Below are positions 7,507-15,539 of a stretch of DNA of 64,000 nt, in pieces; the stretch's first letter is position 1; each line of letters begins with the position of its first letter. The notes beneath the pieces were generated by a model that was given only the letters and a program-made list of their open reading frames with translations, made no database searches and was not told where the DNA came from. This DNA is from Actinomadura violacea (lineage in GTDB: Bacteria > Actinomycetota > Actinomycetes > Streptosporangiales > Streptosporangiaceae), in NCBI RefSeq assembly GCF_017573465.1, contig NZ_JAGEPF010000008.1, forward strand, positions 124,001 through 188,000, given 5' to 3'. Position numbers and translations under genes: made by a program.

Positions 7507-8729
7507 CGACGGCGGGTGAGGGGCGGAGCTGGCGGGCGGCGTCGGGGGCGTGGCTCGGGATCGGGACGGCGCCGGGCGCGCTCGTCCTCGGCGCGCAGGT
7601 CGGCGGGCGGCACGGCGGCGCGCTGCCCGTCGCGGTGCTCGCCGCGGGCGGCGTCGTGATGACCGCGCTGCTCGCCGCGCAGGGCCGCCTCGGCCTGCGC
7701 CCGCCCGCCGGCGAGGGCGCCGGCATGGCCGTCCTCGCCCCGCGCTACCTGCCGCCCGTCGCCGAGCGGGCGTTCACCGCGCTGCTCGCGGTCGCGATGG
7801 CCGGCTGGTTCGGCTTCAACGTCGGGCTCGGCGGCGCGGCCCTCGCCGCGCTCACCGGCCTGCCGGACGCGGCGGGCGCGGTGCTGCTGACCGTCCCGAT
7901 CGTCGCGGTGCTGCTGGCCGGCGGCGGGCGGTGGAACGCGATCGCCGTCGCGACCACGCTGACCGCCATCGCGCTGATCGGGATCGTCGCGGTCCGGCTG
8001 CCGCCGCCCGCGTCGCCGGTGTCGTTCGCGCGCGACGGCCCGTTGCGCGGGCTCGCCGCCGACCTCGCCGGCTACATCGGCTACGTGTCGGTGTTCGCGG
8101 TCCGGGCGCCGGACTTCACCGCCGGGCTGCGCGGCCATCGCGACCTCGCGGCGTGCGTCGCGCTGCTGGTCGGGTCGGCGCTGGCCGCGTCGGTGGTCGG
8201 CGCGGGCGTCGCGGCGGCGAGCGGCTCCACCGACGTGGTGGCGGTGCTCGCCGGGCCGGACGGGCTGCCCGCCGCGAACCTGTTCGTCGCCGCGTCGGTG
8301 ATCGCGCCGACGTTCGCCGCCGTGCACTCCGGCGCGCTCGCCGTCCGCCGCTTCCTGCCGGCGGACCGCAGGGGCGCGCAGCTGTGGGGCGTGCTGGCGG
8401 TCGCGGTGCCCGGCGCGGTGCTCGCCGCGCTGCGCGTCGACCGGATGCTGCTCGACTGGCTGACGGTACTGGCCGCGGCGCTGCCCGCGCTCGTCCCGCC
8501 GATGGCGGCGGAGGCGGCGCGGCGCAGGCGGGGCCGGGCCGCGCGTCCCGTCCGGACGTGGATCTGGGCGCCGGGGGCGGTGCTCGCCGTCGCGTTGACG
8601 CTGGCCGGGCATGCCGCGGCGGCGCCGATCGGGCTCGCGGTGTCGGCCGCCGCGACGCTCGCGCACGCCCGGGTGACGCGGGTCCGGCCGTCCTCCCATG
8701 TCCCCGAACGGCTCCGAATTCGTTCTTGA
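7473..8729 (+). CDS. Multi-spanning membrane permease, possibly cytosine/purine permease-like
   Basis: A 418-residue protein with about 11-12 hydrophobic segments from residue 25 onward, separated by short loops. The opening membrane helix (WLGIGTAPGALVLGAQVGG) and overall size resemble NCS1-type nucleobase/hydroxymethylpyrimidine permeases, but no diagnostic motif was seen, so the substrate is open. The start is uncertain: ATG 7473 lies inside the palindromic repeat, has no ribosome site, and the first 15 residues are encoded by the repeat. The next in-frame start is more than 150 bases downstream, inside the first membrane region. Insertion of the repeat may therefore have replaced the original 5' end. 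The gene may be co-regulated with its LacI-controlled neighbours or be silent. Confidence 0.65.
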   Translation: MRALLRPTRRKSTAGEGRSWRAASGAWLGIGTAPGALVLGAQVGGRHGGALPVAVLAAGGVVMTALLAAQGRLGLRPPAGEGAGMAVLAPRYLPPVAERAFTALLAVAMAGWFGFNVGLGGAALAALTGLPDAAGAVLLTVPIVAVLLAGGGRWNAIAVATTLTAIALIGIVAVRLPPPASPVSFARDGPLRGLAADLAGYIGYVSVFAVRAPDFTAGLRGHRDLAACVALLVGSALAASVVGAGVAAASGSTDVVAVLAGPDGLPAANLFVAASVIAPTFAAVHSGALAVRRFLPADRRGAQLWGVLAVAVPGAVLAALRVDRMLLDWLTVLAAALPALVPPMAAEAARRRRGRAARPVRTWIWAPGAVLAVALTLAGHAAAAPIGLAVSAAATLAHARVTRVRPSSHVPERLRIRS

Positions 8730-8783
8730 CGGCGGGCGAGAGCCGGTCGTACGTTCGAGAAAGCGCTTCCAGAAAGCGCTTTC
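8726..8783 (+). promoter_or_regulatory. Second LacI-controlled promoter with tandem operators
   Basis: Candidate -35 TTGACG (8726-8731) and -10 TACGTT (8750-8755) with 18-bp spacing, then GAAAGCGCTTCC (8759-8770) and the perfect palindrome GAAAGCGCTTTC (8772-8783), again 13 bp apart. This repeats the design at 1383-1443 and puts the two secreted-protein genes in the same regulon as the ABC operon. The -35 box overlaps the stop codon of the permease gene. Confidence 0.85.
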
Positions 8784-8829
8784 CACATCCACTCCGTCCC
8801 CACCCATCCCCCCACCTTGGACGGTCGGA

Positions 8830-10920
8830 ATGAAAAGACTGAGATGGTGCCTGCTGGCGACCCTGGCGATGCTCGCCGCCCTCATCACCGTGCTGCCGGC
8901 CGGTGCGCAGGCGCGTGACGACGCCCCGATCCTCGACCCCATCCCCGACGACCCCGCCCCGTCCGGACTCGGACTCGTCCTCAAAGAGGTCGCCCAGCTG
9001 CCCAAGTCGGAACCCTCCGCACCGCCGACCGACCCGCGGCTCGCGCGCTGGAACCGCATCAACCACGTCGGCGAGCTGCCCGACCACTCCGGCCGGCTCT
9101 ACGTCCCCGACCTGAACGGGAACCTGTACTTCCTCGACAAGAAGACGCGCAAGCCGCACGTCTTCCTCGACGTCAAGGCCGCCTTCCCCGACTTCTACTC
9201 CGCCGCGGGCCTCGGCCAGGGCTTCGGCTTCGTCGCGTTCCACCCCGACTTCAAGAAGAACGGGAAGTTCTACACCGCGCACGTCGAGTCGGGCAACGCG
9301 CTCAAGACCAAGACCCCCGACCTCACGCCGCAGCCGAAGACCGGCTACCACGGCGTCATCGACGAGTGGACCGCCGACGACCCGAAGGCGCAGACCTTCC
9401 ACGGCACCCACCGCGAACTGCTGCGCATCGGCTTCGCCGGACGCGTCCACAACCTGCAGCAGATCGACTTCAACCCCAACGCCAAGCGCGGCTCCGCCGA
9501 CTACGGCAAGCTCTACATGTCCGTCGGCGACGGCGGCAACGGCAACGTCGGCGACAACGGCGGCGACCCGCAGAACCTCGGCGTCCCGCAGGGCAAGATC
9601 CTGCGGATCGACCCGACCGGGACGAACTCCGCGAACGGCAAGTACGGCATCCCCGCCGACAACCCGTTCGCCGGGCAGTCCGGCAAGGTCGGCGAGATCT
9701 ACGCCTACGGCATGCGCGACCCGCACCGCTTCAGCTGGGACACCGGCGGCACGCACCGCATGTTCCTCGCCCACATCGGCGAGCACGAGATCGAGTCGAT
9801 CCACGAGGTGAAGTCCGGCGACAACATCGGCTGGAGCGAGCGCGAGGGCGCCTACACCTTCCGCAAGGACGACCGCTGCCACCTGTACCCGCTGCCCGCC
9901 GACGACGCCAAGAACAACTACGACTACCCGGTCGCCGCCTACGACCACGACCCGCCCGCGAACTGGGACTGCTCCAGCGACACCGGGCACGCGATCTCCG
10001 GCGGCTACGTCTACCGCGGCGCCGCCCTCCCGGCCCTGCGCGGCAAGTACCTGTTCACCGACATCGTCGACGGCCGGCTCATGTACACCGAAGAGTCGCA
10101 GATGAAGCGGGACCCGGCCGGCAAGCACCGCGCGCAGATCTACTCGCTCGCCGCCTACGACACCAAGGGCAACCCCGTCACGATGAAGCAGCTCGCCGGC
10201 AACGACCGGGTCGACCTGCGCTACGGCTCCGACGCCAAGGGCGAGCCCTACCTGCTCGCCAAGGCCAACGGCAAGATCTGGAAGGTCGTCGGCACCAAGA
10301 GCTACGCCGGCTGCCGCACGAACGACATCCGTGAGAGCCGCCTCATGGGGGCCGACAACTGGGCGCCGGTCACGCCGTCGAAGTGGCGGTTCCCCGGCAA
10401 CGAGGTCGTCCTCGCCGAGGAGGGCTCGCAGCGGCCCGGCCCGCGCCGCCCCTTCGAGTACGCGGTGCTGAAGTCCGGCCCGGTGCTCGGCTCGTCCAGG
10501 ATCGACGCCGAGGTGCGCCTCGACACCCCCGTCGACATCATCAACCGTGACGTGATCATCGTCTTCGGCTACCAGGACGACACGCACTTCTACTACACGC
10601 ACCTGTCCACCGACAACAGCATCTACCCCCACAACGGGATCTTCGTCGTCAACGGCGCGGACCGGCTGCGCATCGACCAGCAGTGGAACGCCAACCGCTC
10701 GCACGGCGCCCCGCCGACCATCACCGACGCGAACTGGCACGGCGTCCGCGTCAGCCACTGCGCCGGCACCGGCGAGATCGCGGTCTACGTGGACGGCTCC
10801 ACCCGTCCCGCCATGACCGCCCTCGACAAGACGTTCACCTCGGGACGCGTCGGGTTCGGATCGTTCGACAACATCGGACGGCTCCGCGACCTCACCGTCC
10901 ACGCGAACCCGGCACGGTAA
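8830..10920 (+). CDS. Secreted glucose/sorbosone-dehydrogenase-type protein with C-terminal lectin-like domain
   Basis: A 696-residue exported protein. A signal peptide (about residues 1-29, ending AGAQA) is followed by a six-bladed propeller of the glucose/sorbosone dehydrogenase family (about 50-490), with family segments such as GQGFGFVAFHPDF, LYMSVGDGGNGNVGDNGGDPQN, GEIYAYGMRDPHRFSW and GHAISGGYVYRG. Related enzymes oxidise sugars with PQQ or another quinone. Residues about 500-696 form a second, beta-rich domain resembling the DUF1080/concanavalin type (VIIVFGYQDDTHFYYTHL, AVYVDGSTRPAM), likely binding or acting on a glycan. It is controlled by the same operators as the ABC operon, suggesting that it oxidises the substrate outside the cell before uptake. 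Confidence 0.85.
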   Translation: MKRLRWCLLATLAMLAALITVLPAGAQARDDAPILDPIPDDPAPSGLGLVLKEVAQLPKSEPSAPPTDPRLARWNRINHVGELPDHSGRLYVPDLNGNLYFLDKKTRKPHVFLDVKAAFPDFYSAAGLGQGFGFVAFHPDFKKNGKFYTAHVESGNALKTKTPDLTPQPKTGYHGVIDEWTADDPKAQTFHGTHRELLRIGFAGRVHNLQQIDFNPNAKRGSADYGKLYMSVGDGGNGNVGDNGGDPQNLGVPQGKILRIDPTGTNSANGKYGIPADNPFAGQSGKVGEIYAYGMRDPHRFSWDTGGTHRMFLAHIGEHEIESIHEVKSGDNIGWSEREGAYTFRKDDRCHLYPLPADDAKNNYDYPVAAYDHDPPANWDCSSDTGHAISGGYVYRGAALPALRGKYLFTDIVDGRLMYTEESQMKRDPAGKHRAQIYSLAAYDTKGNPVTMKQLAGNDRVDLRYGSDAKGEPYLLAKANGKIWKVVGTKSYAGCRTNDIRESRLMGADNWAPVTPSKWRFPGNEVVLAEEGSQRPGPRRPFEYAVLKSGPVLGSSRIDAEVRLDTPVDIINRDVIIVFGYQDDTHFYYTHLSTDNSIYPHNGIFVVNGADRLRIDQQWNANRSHGAPPTITDANWHGVRVSHCAGTGEIAVYVDGSTRPAMTALDKTFTSGRVGFGSFDNIGRLRDLTVHANPAR

Positions 10921-10978
10921 CGGCCTCCCCGGGCGGGCGCGCACCCGCCCGCCCGGGGGCACCCGAAGGAGACCCTCC

Positions 10979-11920
10979 ATGCTGCTCCGCCGCCGCGTCG
11001 CGGCCGCGACCGCCGTGCTCGGCGCGTCCGTCGTCGCCGCCTCGCTCGCCGTCCCCGCCCAGGCGTCCCCGGCCCCGGGCGTCGCCCCGTCCCTGAAGAA
11101 GAACCTCGTCTCCTACTACGACTTCGAGCACCCGGTTCGCGGCGACGCCGCGCAGGAACGCGACCTCGGCCGCTCCGGCACCGCCATCGACCTCGTCAAC
11201 GGCGGCGCCGCGATGCGCGTCCGGGACGGCGCCCGCCGGCACGCGATCCAGCTCGGCCAGGTGAACCCGTCCACGGCGGGCAACGACGACTGGAAGGCCG
11301 GCGTCTACTCGGCGACCGGCGTCCCGTCGCTGCACGCGTTCAACGCCGCGCGCAGCGCGACCGTCGCCGGCTGGTTCAAGATGACCGGCACGAACCCGTC
11401 CCCGAACTCGGGCTCGGCGAACCCGAACGACGTGTACAACGCGGTCGGCCTGATCGGCGTCCTCACCGGCGACTCCGACGGGCACGCCGTCCGCGCCCTG
11501 CTGGAGATCATCGACGTCTCCGGCACCCTCCGGCTCGTCGCGCTCGGCCGCCGCATCGACGGCGGCAGCTCGCAGACGTTCGCCGCGAACGAGGACTGGC
11601 GCACCCTGCTGCCGCAGAACACCTGGGTGCACCTCGCCGCCACGTTCGACTACGACACCGGCAAGATGTCCCTCTACAAGGACGGCGAGCCCCTCGACGG
11701 CTTCTACACCGTCTCCGGCGACCCCTGGAAGCTCCAGGGCACGCCGAGCCCGCACCTCGCGTCCGCCACCGACCCGCGCGGCATCAAGATCGGCGGCAGC
11801 TTCCCGCAGAACACCCGCGAGGCGAACCCCTGCAACTGCCGCATGGACGGCCTGATGTTCCTCGACCGCGCCATCACCCCCCGTGAGGCCCGCCTCCAAT
11901 ACCGCATAGCCAAACGCTGA
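10979..11920 (+). CDS. Secreted LamG/concanavalin-like domain protein
   Basis: A 313-residue exported protein with an Ala-rich signal peptide (about 1-31, ending AQA) and one LamG/concanavalin-like domain: SYYDFEHPVRGD at the start, ATVAGWFKM in the middle, NTWVHLAATFDYDTGKMSLYKDGEPLDG as the hallmark strand pair, and a final MDGLMFLDRAITPREARLQY. Such domains usually bind carbohydrate. No catalytic motif was seen. The ribosome site GAAGGAGA precedes the ATG. It lies 58 bases after the secreted dehydrogenase and shares its promoter, so it may help bind the same extracellular substrate. Confidence 0.82.
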   Translation: MLLRRRVAAATAVLGASVVAASLAVPAQASPAPGVAPSLKKNLVSYYDFEHPVRGDAAQERDLGRSGTAIDLVNGGAAMRVRDGARRHAIQLGQVNPSTAGNDDWKAGVYSATGVPSLHAFNAARSATVAGWFKMTGTNPSPNSGSANPNDVYNAVGLIGVLTGDSDGHAVRALLEIIDVSGTLRLVALGRRIDGGSSQTFAANEDWRTLLPQNTWVHLAATFDYDTGKMSLYKDGEPLDGFYTVSGDPWKLQGTPSPHLASATDPRGIKIGGSFPQNTREANPCNCRMDGLMFLDRAITPREARLQYRIAKR

Positions 11921-11937
11921 CCCCACCCCCAACCACC

Positions 11938-11969
11938 GGCCGCCGGGCGCCTCCACGCACCCGGCGGCC
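11938..11969. terminator. Hairpin terminator after the secreted gene pair
   Basis: GGCCGCCGGG (11938-11947) pairs perfectly with CCCGGCGGCC (11960-11969) across a 12-nt loop, 17 bases past the stop of the LamG gene. There is no T-run, which is common in G+C-rich actinomycetes. Confidence 0.7.
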
Positions 11970-11999
11970 CCGTCGTATCCGGCACCAGGGGGTTCGTTA

Positions 12000-12033
12000 G
12001 GGGTGGGACGTGGGGGTTCGTGGGGGTGGGGGG
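12000..12033 (+). other. G-run cluster with quadruplex potential upstream of asparaginase
   Basis: Five runs of three to six G (12000-12003, 12005-12007, 12012-12016, 12022-12026, 12028-12033) are separated by 1-5 bases, with further runs at 11988-11992 and 12037-12039. The words GGGGGTTCGT and GGGGTGGG recur. The cluster sits in the 5' region of the next gene, where a four-stranded structure could form on the non-template strand. Confidence 0.5.
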
Positions 12034-12074
12034 TTCGGGCGTAGGTTGAGGTGATCACGCGGAGGGGGCGGGGT

Positions 12075-13055
12075 ATGGGCGTTGCGCTGTTCACGCTGGG
12101 CGGGACGATCGCGATGGCGGGGCACGGGCCCGCGAAGGACGGCGGGACGGTGGTGGCGCGGCTGAGCGGCGCCGACCTGACGGCGGCGGTCCCGGGTCTG
12201 GCGGGGCTGGGCGTGCCGCTGGAGGTGCAGGACATCGAGGCCGTCCCGAGCGCCCAGCTGTCGTTCGCGCGGATCCTCGACCTGGTGGAACGGGCGTCGC
12301 GGGCGGTGCGGGACGGGGCGTGCGGGGTGGTCGTCACGCAGGGCACCGACACGCTGGAGGAGACGGCGTTCCTCGCCGACCTGCTGTGGCCGCACGACGA
12401 GCCGTTCGTGATGACGGGCGCCATGCGGAACCCGACGATGGCGGGGCCGGACGGGCCGGCGAACCTGCTCGCGGCCGCGCACGTGGCGGCGGCGCCGCAG
12501 GCGCGGGGGCTGGGCGCGCTCGTGGTGCTGAACGACGAGGTCCATGCGGCGCGGTGGGTGAGGAAGACGCACAGCGCGAGCACGCGGGCGTTCGCGTCGC
12601 CGAACGCGGGGCCGATCGGGTACGTGTACGAGGGACGGGTCGGCGTGCACGGCGGCGTGCCGCGCCGGAAGGCCGTTGAGGTCGACGCGGCGGCTCTCGC
12701 GGAGACCCGGGTGGGGTTCCACACCGTGGTGCTGGACGACGATCCGTCGATGGTGAACGCGGACGGGTGCGACGGGTTCGTGGTGGCCGGTTTCGGGGTG
12801 GGGCATGTGCCCGCGTCGTTCGCACCTGTGCTGGGCGAGTTGGCGCAGCGGATACCGGTGGTACTCACGTCGCGGACGGGGGCCGGGCCGGTGCTGCGCA
12901 GCACGTATGGCGCCGTGGGGTCGGAGACCGATCTGCAGCGGCGCGGGCTGGTCAACGGCGGGATGCTCGATCCGTGGAAGGCCCGCGTGCTGCTGCGGGT
13001 GCTGCTCGCGTCGGGCGCGGATCGGGACGCGGTCGCCGAAGCGTTCGCCGGCTGA
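12075..13055 (+). CDS. L-asparaginase (type I/II asparaginase fold)
   Basis: A 326-residue amidohydrolase that hydrolyses L-asparagine to aspartate and ammonia. Both active-site signatures are present: FTLGGTIAMAG with nucleophile Thr11, and VVTQGTDTLEET (88-98) carrying the second Thr-Asp pair (91-92). A further conserved segment is VMTGAMRNP. No signal peptide is present, so it is cytoplasmic. ATG 12075 is preferred over GTG 12051 because GGAGGGGGCGGGG lies just before it. It is a single-gene unit and its stop abuts that of a convergent gene with no intervening base. Confidence 0.92.
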   Translation: MGVALFTLGGTIAMAGHGPAKDGGTVVARLSGADLTAAVPGLAGLGVPLEVQDIEAVPSAQLSFARILDLVERASRAVRDGACGVVVTQGTDTLEETAFLADLLWPHDEPFVMTGAMRNPTMAGPDGPANLLAAAHVAAAPQARGLGALVVLNDEVHAARWVRKTHSASTRAFASPNAGPIGYVYEGRVGVHGGVPRRKAVEVDAAALAETRVGFHTVVLDDDPSMVNADGCDGFVVAGFGVGHVPASFAPVLGELAQRIPVVLTSRTGAGPVLRSTYGAVGSETDLQRRGLVNGGMLDPWKARVLLRVLLASGADRDAVAEAFAG

Positions 13056-13955
13056 TTACACGGACGCGACGCGCAGGCCGGCGTCGGTGGCGGCGATGAG
13101 GGTGCCGTCCGTGCTCAGCGCGAGGTCGTTCACCGCGGCGGGCATGGGGATGCGCCGAGACGGCTCGGCCGACGTCCCGTCCCACACCGCGAGACCGTCG
13201 CCGACGTCGGCGGCCACGAGGAAACGGCCGTCGGCGACCGCGGCGGCGACCGCGCCGATGTCGCCGGGCGCCGACAGAGTGAGTGCGGGGTCGCCGTCGA
13301 GGGTCTGGACGAGCAGTTCCGCGCCGGAGGGCTGGACGAGGAGCGCCGGGCCGTCCGGGCCCGGCGCCAGCACCGCGGGCGCCCCGGACGACGGCAGCGA
13401 CGCGGCCTCCTCCTCGCGCTCGACGTCGAGGAGGCCGATGGTGCGCTCGGTGTCGCAGGCCAGGCCGACGAGCGGCCCGGTCGCGGGGGTGGCGTGCAGG
13501 ATCCAGCGGTCGATGGCCGTCCAGTGGCCGAGCCAGACGCCGAACTCGGCGAGCCCGGCGCCGGTGCGGGCGTCCAGGACGGCGACCCTCGCGTCGCTGG
13601 CCGGGCCGAAGACGGCGACGACGGCGCCGCGGCCGTCGTGGACGGCGAGTCCGAGCAGGTCGGGCTGCCCGTCCACGGTGAGCTCGGCGCCGGTGGACGG
13701 GTCGAGGACGTGGACGCGGTCGCGGTGCGTCCAGGCGACGGCGGGGGCGCCGTCGGGCAGCAGCCCGAACGCCCATTCGGCGCGGTGGTCGGGGAAGTCG
13801 GGGACCGGCGGGCCGAGCGCGGTGCGGGTGCGCAGGTCCCATGCCTGGCCGATGCCGGCGCCCTGGCCGGCGCGCGAGGTGAACGCCAGCGGCGGCCCGG
13901 CGGCCGTGGCGGCGACCCCGTCGAACGCTCCCTGCGCCAGCACGCTTTCGGGCAT
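13056..13955 (-). CDS. WD40/PQQ-like beta-propeller protein
   Basis: A 299-residue protein made of about seven repeats of roughly 40 residues with patterns such as VLDARTGAGLAEFG, LAVWDGTSAEPSRRI and DLALSTDGTLIAATDAG, typical of WD40-like propellers. There is no signal peptide or membrane segment, so it is probably a cytoplasmic scaffold. No enzyme motif is visible. The ATG at 13955 has only a weak upstream ribosome site. It ends directly against the asparaginase stop, so the two are convergent and share their 3' ends. Confidence 0.7.
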   Translation of the reverse strand: MPESVLAQGAFDGVAATAAGPPLAFTSRAGQGAGIGQAWDLRTRTALGPPVPDFPDHRAEWAFGLLPDGAPAVAWTHRDRVHVLDPSTGAELTVDGQPDLLGLAVHDGRGAVVAVFGPASDARVAVLDARTGAGLAEFGVWLGHWTAIDRWILHATPATGPLVGLACDTERTIGLLDVEREEEAASLPSSGAPAVLAPGPDGPALLVQPSGAELLVQTLDGDPALTLSAPGDIGAVAAAVADGRFLVAADVGDGLAVWDGTSAEPSRRIPMPAAVNDLALSTDGTLIAATDAGLRVASV

Positions 13956-14073
13956 GCCTGGGAGGCTAGGGCACCGGGGTGAGATCGTTCCGCGAAGTCC
14001 GCGAAAACGCAGTGGGTCCGGGTGGGTGCGCAGCGTGATCGCCATCCGGCGGCGCCGGACCGGTTCGGGCGGA

Positions 14074-14079
14074 TATGTT
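14074..14079 (+). promoter_or_regulatory. Candidate -10 element for a leaderless transcript
   Basis: TATGTT ends 8 bases before the GTG at 14088 and there is no ribosome site between. This is the common actinobacterial layout in which transcription begins at or next to the start codon. Confidence 0.5.
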
Positions 14080-14087
14080 CCTTGCTT

Positions 14088-15539
14088 GTGGAGCCGATCG
14101 ATCTGACGCCCGTCGAGCGGCGCGTGTGGCGGGCCTTCCCGGCCGGGCGGCCCGTCGACCTGCGGGACGGCGACGACGATCCGGAGCGCGGCGGCGGCTG
14201 GGGGCCCGGGCGGACGGTCCGGGCGGACGTGCTCCGCAGGCTGCTGCTGGCCGAGCACCCCGGCGGCGACATCGCGGCGCTGCGGCTGACCGGCGCGCGG
14301 GTCACCGGGCGGCTCGACCTGCGGTACGCGGCGGTGGGGCATCCGGTGCGGCTGTCGGGCTGCCGTTTCGAGGAGGCGCCGGACCTGTACGGCGCGCACC
14401 TGCGGCAGCTGAACCTGAGCGGCTCGTTCCTGCCGGGGCTGGCGGCGGAGACGCTCAGGGTGGACGGGGTGCTGCGCCTCACCGACTGCCGCGTCCCGGG
14501 GCAGATCCGCATGGGCGGGGCACGCCTGGCCGGGGCCTTCTTCCTGGAGCGCGCGCGGCTCGGGGAGGACGGCGCGCGCAAGGAGGTCCTGCACCTCAAC
14601 CATTCCGTCGTCGAGGACGACGTGTGGGCGCCTGGCCTCGAAGCGCGCGGGGAGGTCCGGCTGAACGGCGCGTCCGTCGCGGGCATGCTGAACCTCAGGG
14701 GCGCGGTGCTGCTGACGCCGGGCGGGCGGGCGTTCGACGGCGAGAACCTCACGGTGGGGTCGGACGTGCTCGCGACCGGCGCGCGCGTCGACGGCGAGGT
14801 GAGCGTGCGCGGCGCGGCGATCCCCGGGCTGCTTGTGCTGACGAGCGCGCGGCTGTCGGACGCGTCGTGCGCGCTGCGGGCGACGAGCGCGGTGATCGGC
14901 GAGGTGTGGCTGCGGGAGGCGAGGGTCGACGGCCCGGTGAACCTGCTGCGCGGCCGCTTCGGGCTGCTGCACGCGGCGCCCGGCGCGCTCGGCGGCACGG
15001 TCTGGCTGGACGGCCTGACGTACGGGTCGCTGACGCCGCGGCTCCCGGCGAAGCCCCGCATCGAGCTGCTGGAGCGCGACGAGGAAGGATACGTCCCGCA
15101 CGCGTACGAGCAGCTCGCCGCCGCGTACCGGCAGGCGGGCGACGACCGGGCGGCACGGAACGTCCTGCTCGCCAAGCAGCGCCGGCACCGCTCGACGCGA
15201 CCCCGGTACGCGCGGCTCTGGGGGTACCTGCAGGACGTGACGGTCGGGTACGGGTTCCGGCCGCTGTGGGCGGCGGCGTGGCTGGCGGGGCTGCTCGCGG
15301 CCGGCACGGCGGTGTTCGGGCCGCATCCGCCCGCGCCGCTGAAGGCCGACGAGCATCCGCCGTTCAACGCGCTGTTCTACACGCTCGACCTGCTGCTGCC
15401 GATCATCGACTTCGGGCAGGAGAAGGCGTTCAAGCCCGCCGGCGGGTACCAGTGGTTCGCGTACGCGCTGGTCATCGCCGGGTGGGTGCTCGCGACGACG
15501 ATCGCCGCCGGGATCACCCGGACGCTCAGCCGGCAGTGA
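14088..15539 (+). CDS. Membrane-anchored beta-helix-like repeat protein, function unknown
   Basis: A 483-residue protein. Residues about 50-330 are built of roughly 20-residue units with the recurring theme LxxxGAxVxGxLxLRxA (for example LRLTGARVTGRLDLRYA, VRLNGASVAGMLNLRGA), suggesting a right-handed beta-helix. A linker with YEQLAAAYRQAGDDRAARNV follows, then about three hydrophobic segments in the last 110 residues with a conserved-looking loop YTLDLLLPIIDFGQEKAF. Similar proteins in streptomycetes carry vague annotations as membrane-associated oxidoreductase, which I cannot support. The start is GTG 14088, leaderless by layout. The 3' end overlaps galT by 14 bp, tail to tail. Confidence 0.75.
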   Translation: MEPIDLTPVERRVWRAFPAGRPVDLRDGDDDPERGGGWGPGRTVRADVLRRLLLAEHPGGDIAALRLTGARVTGRLDLRYAAVGHPVRLSGCRFEEAPDLYGAHLRQLNLSGSFLPGLAAETLRVDGVLRLTDCRVPGQIRMGGARLAGAFFLERARLGEDGARKEVLHLNHSVVEDDVWAPGLEARGEVRLNGASVAGMLNLRGAVLLTPGGRAFDGENLTVGSDVLATGARVDGEVSVRGAAIPGLLVLTSARLSDASCALRATSAVIGEVWLREARVDGPVNLLRGRFGLLHAAPGALGGTVWLDGLTYGSLTPRLPAKPRIELLERDEEGYVPHAYEQLAAAYRQAGDDRAARNVLLAKQRRHRSTRPRYARLWGYLQDVTVGYGFRPLWAAAWLAGLLAAGTAVFGPHPPAPLKADEHPPFNALFYTLDLLLPIIDFGQEKAFKPAGGYQWFAYALVIAGWVLATTIAAGITRTLSRQ

